64,000 nucleotides of DNA, from positions 62,222-126,221 of the forward strand of contig NZ_AWZU01000004.1 in the NCBI RefSeq assembly GCF_000472385.1, in the 5' to 3' direction. Of this stretch, positions 63,477 to 64,000 are shown piece after piece (within the stretch, counting starts at the first letter, position 1; the number at the start of each line of letters is the position of its first letter). The DNA is from Bradyrhizobium sp. ARR65 (GTDB lineage: Bacteria > Pseudomonadota > Alphaproteobacteria > Rhizobiales > Xanthobacteraceae). Made by a program: the position numbers and the translations under genes. Under the pieces are notes generated by a model, which was not told where the DNA came from, did not search any database, and saw only the letters and a program-made list of their open reading frames with translations.

Positions 63477-64000
63477 ATGGAGGACGGTGGCGAGCAACTG
63501 CGCTGGGGGGTTCGCCGACGTCTCGAGTTCATCGATTTCCGTCTCTTTTGGGACGGCCGCTTCAATCGGAGCGACCTGGCGAATACGTTCGGTATCTCCG
63601 CGCAGCAAGCGTCGGCCGACATTGCTCAATACGAAAAGTTCGCCGCCCGAAACCTCCACTATGACCGGGCAGAAAAGGCGTACATGCGCACGGAGGCGTT
63701 CTCGCCCGCCTTCATCGGCGAGACGATCGAGCGCTATCTGCTGCAGTTGGTCGCAATCGAGAACCGGTGGATGCGGGCTGAGGACACTTGGTTCGACACC
63801 ATTCCGCCGGTCGAAGTGCTCACGCTAGGTCGGCGACCGACCGATCCGACCGTGCTCTTGCGTGTCCTCGACGCCATCCGCAACAAATCCGAGATCGATA
63901 TCGAGTATGCTTCGCTGACAGGCTCAATGCAGCCGTCGCGGACGATTGCCCCTCACGCACTCTCACATAGCGCCGGCCGTTGGTACATCCGCGCCTGGTC
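63477..64000 (+). CDS. WYL-domain transcriptional regulator, CapW/BrxR type (3' end cut)
   Basis: The frame from ATG 63477 (GGAGGT at 63464-63469) stays open to the window end, 174 codons so far. The N-terminus is a winged helix (LRWGVRRRLEFIDFRLFWDGRFNRSDLANTFGISAQQASADIAQYEKFAARNLHYDRAEKAYMRTEAF). It is followed by a linker and the start of a WYL domain (LDAIRNKSEIDIEYASLTG...TIAPHALSHSAGRWYIRAW). This wHTH-WYL layout is that of CapW/BrxR repressors, which control CBASS, BREX and other phage-defence loci. It is divergent from the conjugation operon. Confidence 0.88.
   Translation, partial: MEDGGEQLRWGVRRRLEFIDFRLFWDGRFNRSDLANTFGISAQQASADIAQYEKFAARNLHYDRAEKAYMRTEAFSPAFIGETIERYLLQLVAIENRWMRAEDTWFDTIPPVEVLTLGRRPTDPTVLLRVLDAIRNKSEIDIEYASLTGSMQPSRTIAPHALSHSAGRWYIRAW

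Overview
The window looks like a chromosomal segment from a slow-growing rhizobial alphaproteobacterium, most probably Bradyrhizobium or a close Nitrobacteraceae relative. Evidence: high GC; groESL with a CIRCE operator; the alphaproteobacterial usg gene; the Anbu/ATP-grasp/alpha-E/transglutaminase set; and many dispersed 'cgtcattccggg...ccccggaatgacgg' palindromes typical of Bradyrhizobiaceae intergenic DNA. The genus is inferred from gene content and style, not from a search.

Bases 1-50390 are core-like. In order they hold: a cut DUF2778 protein, RtcB, groESL, usg, a cupin, a deleted acyltransferase/SGNH pseudogene, a nucleoside transporter, an MFS exporter, an SDR and the Anbu proteasome-like peptidase. 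Next come an AHSA1 protein, a heme-binding-type protein and a secreted propeller-like protein. The transglutaminase/alpha-E/ATP-grasp operon follows; a 260-bp duplicate of the transglutaminase 3' end lies between it and anbu. Bases 19-25 kb are small metabolic genes (CinA-like, Gpt, MetE-like, GST, isomerase, quinone reductase). Bases 25.7-38.7 kb form a peptide/amide uptake and breakdown locus: crotonase, amidase, two M20 hydrolases, an MlrC-type M81 peptidase and a dpp-type ABC transporter with a divergent binding protein. Bases 38.9-50.3 kb hold secreted and stress genes, an ArsR-AHSA1-GST operon, a di-heme peroxidase, a phospholipase C-type phosphoesterase and a PAP2 enzyme.

A tRNA-Leu(TAA) at 50391-50477 marks a change. 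Beyond its 5' end lie a tyrosine recombinase, a small excisionase-like HTH gene, an orphan PD-(D/E)XK nuclease-like protein, a HEPN-like protein, broken genes and non-coding stretches. This is a genomic island carrying probable anti-mobile-element functions. It runs past the window end.

The most interesting element is at 57363-64000: a leftward operon encoding an MBL-fold hydrolase, a single-chain E2-E1-JAB ubiquitin-like conjugation protein, a four-helix membrane protein and a second, ComEC-like MBL protein. A frameshifted HEPN gene follows. Divergent from it is a WYL-domain regulator of the CapW/BrxR type, cut by the window end. A palindrome overlaps the -35 box of the operon promoter. Neither a ubiquitin-like modifier nor a CD-NTase is visible, so this is not a standard type II CBASS or Bil operon. 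It is best read as a WYL-controlled, ubiquitination-like defence candidate whose target and effector are unknown.
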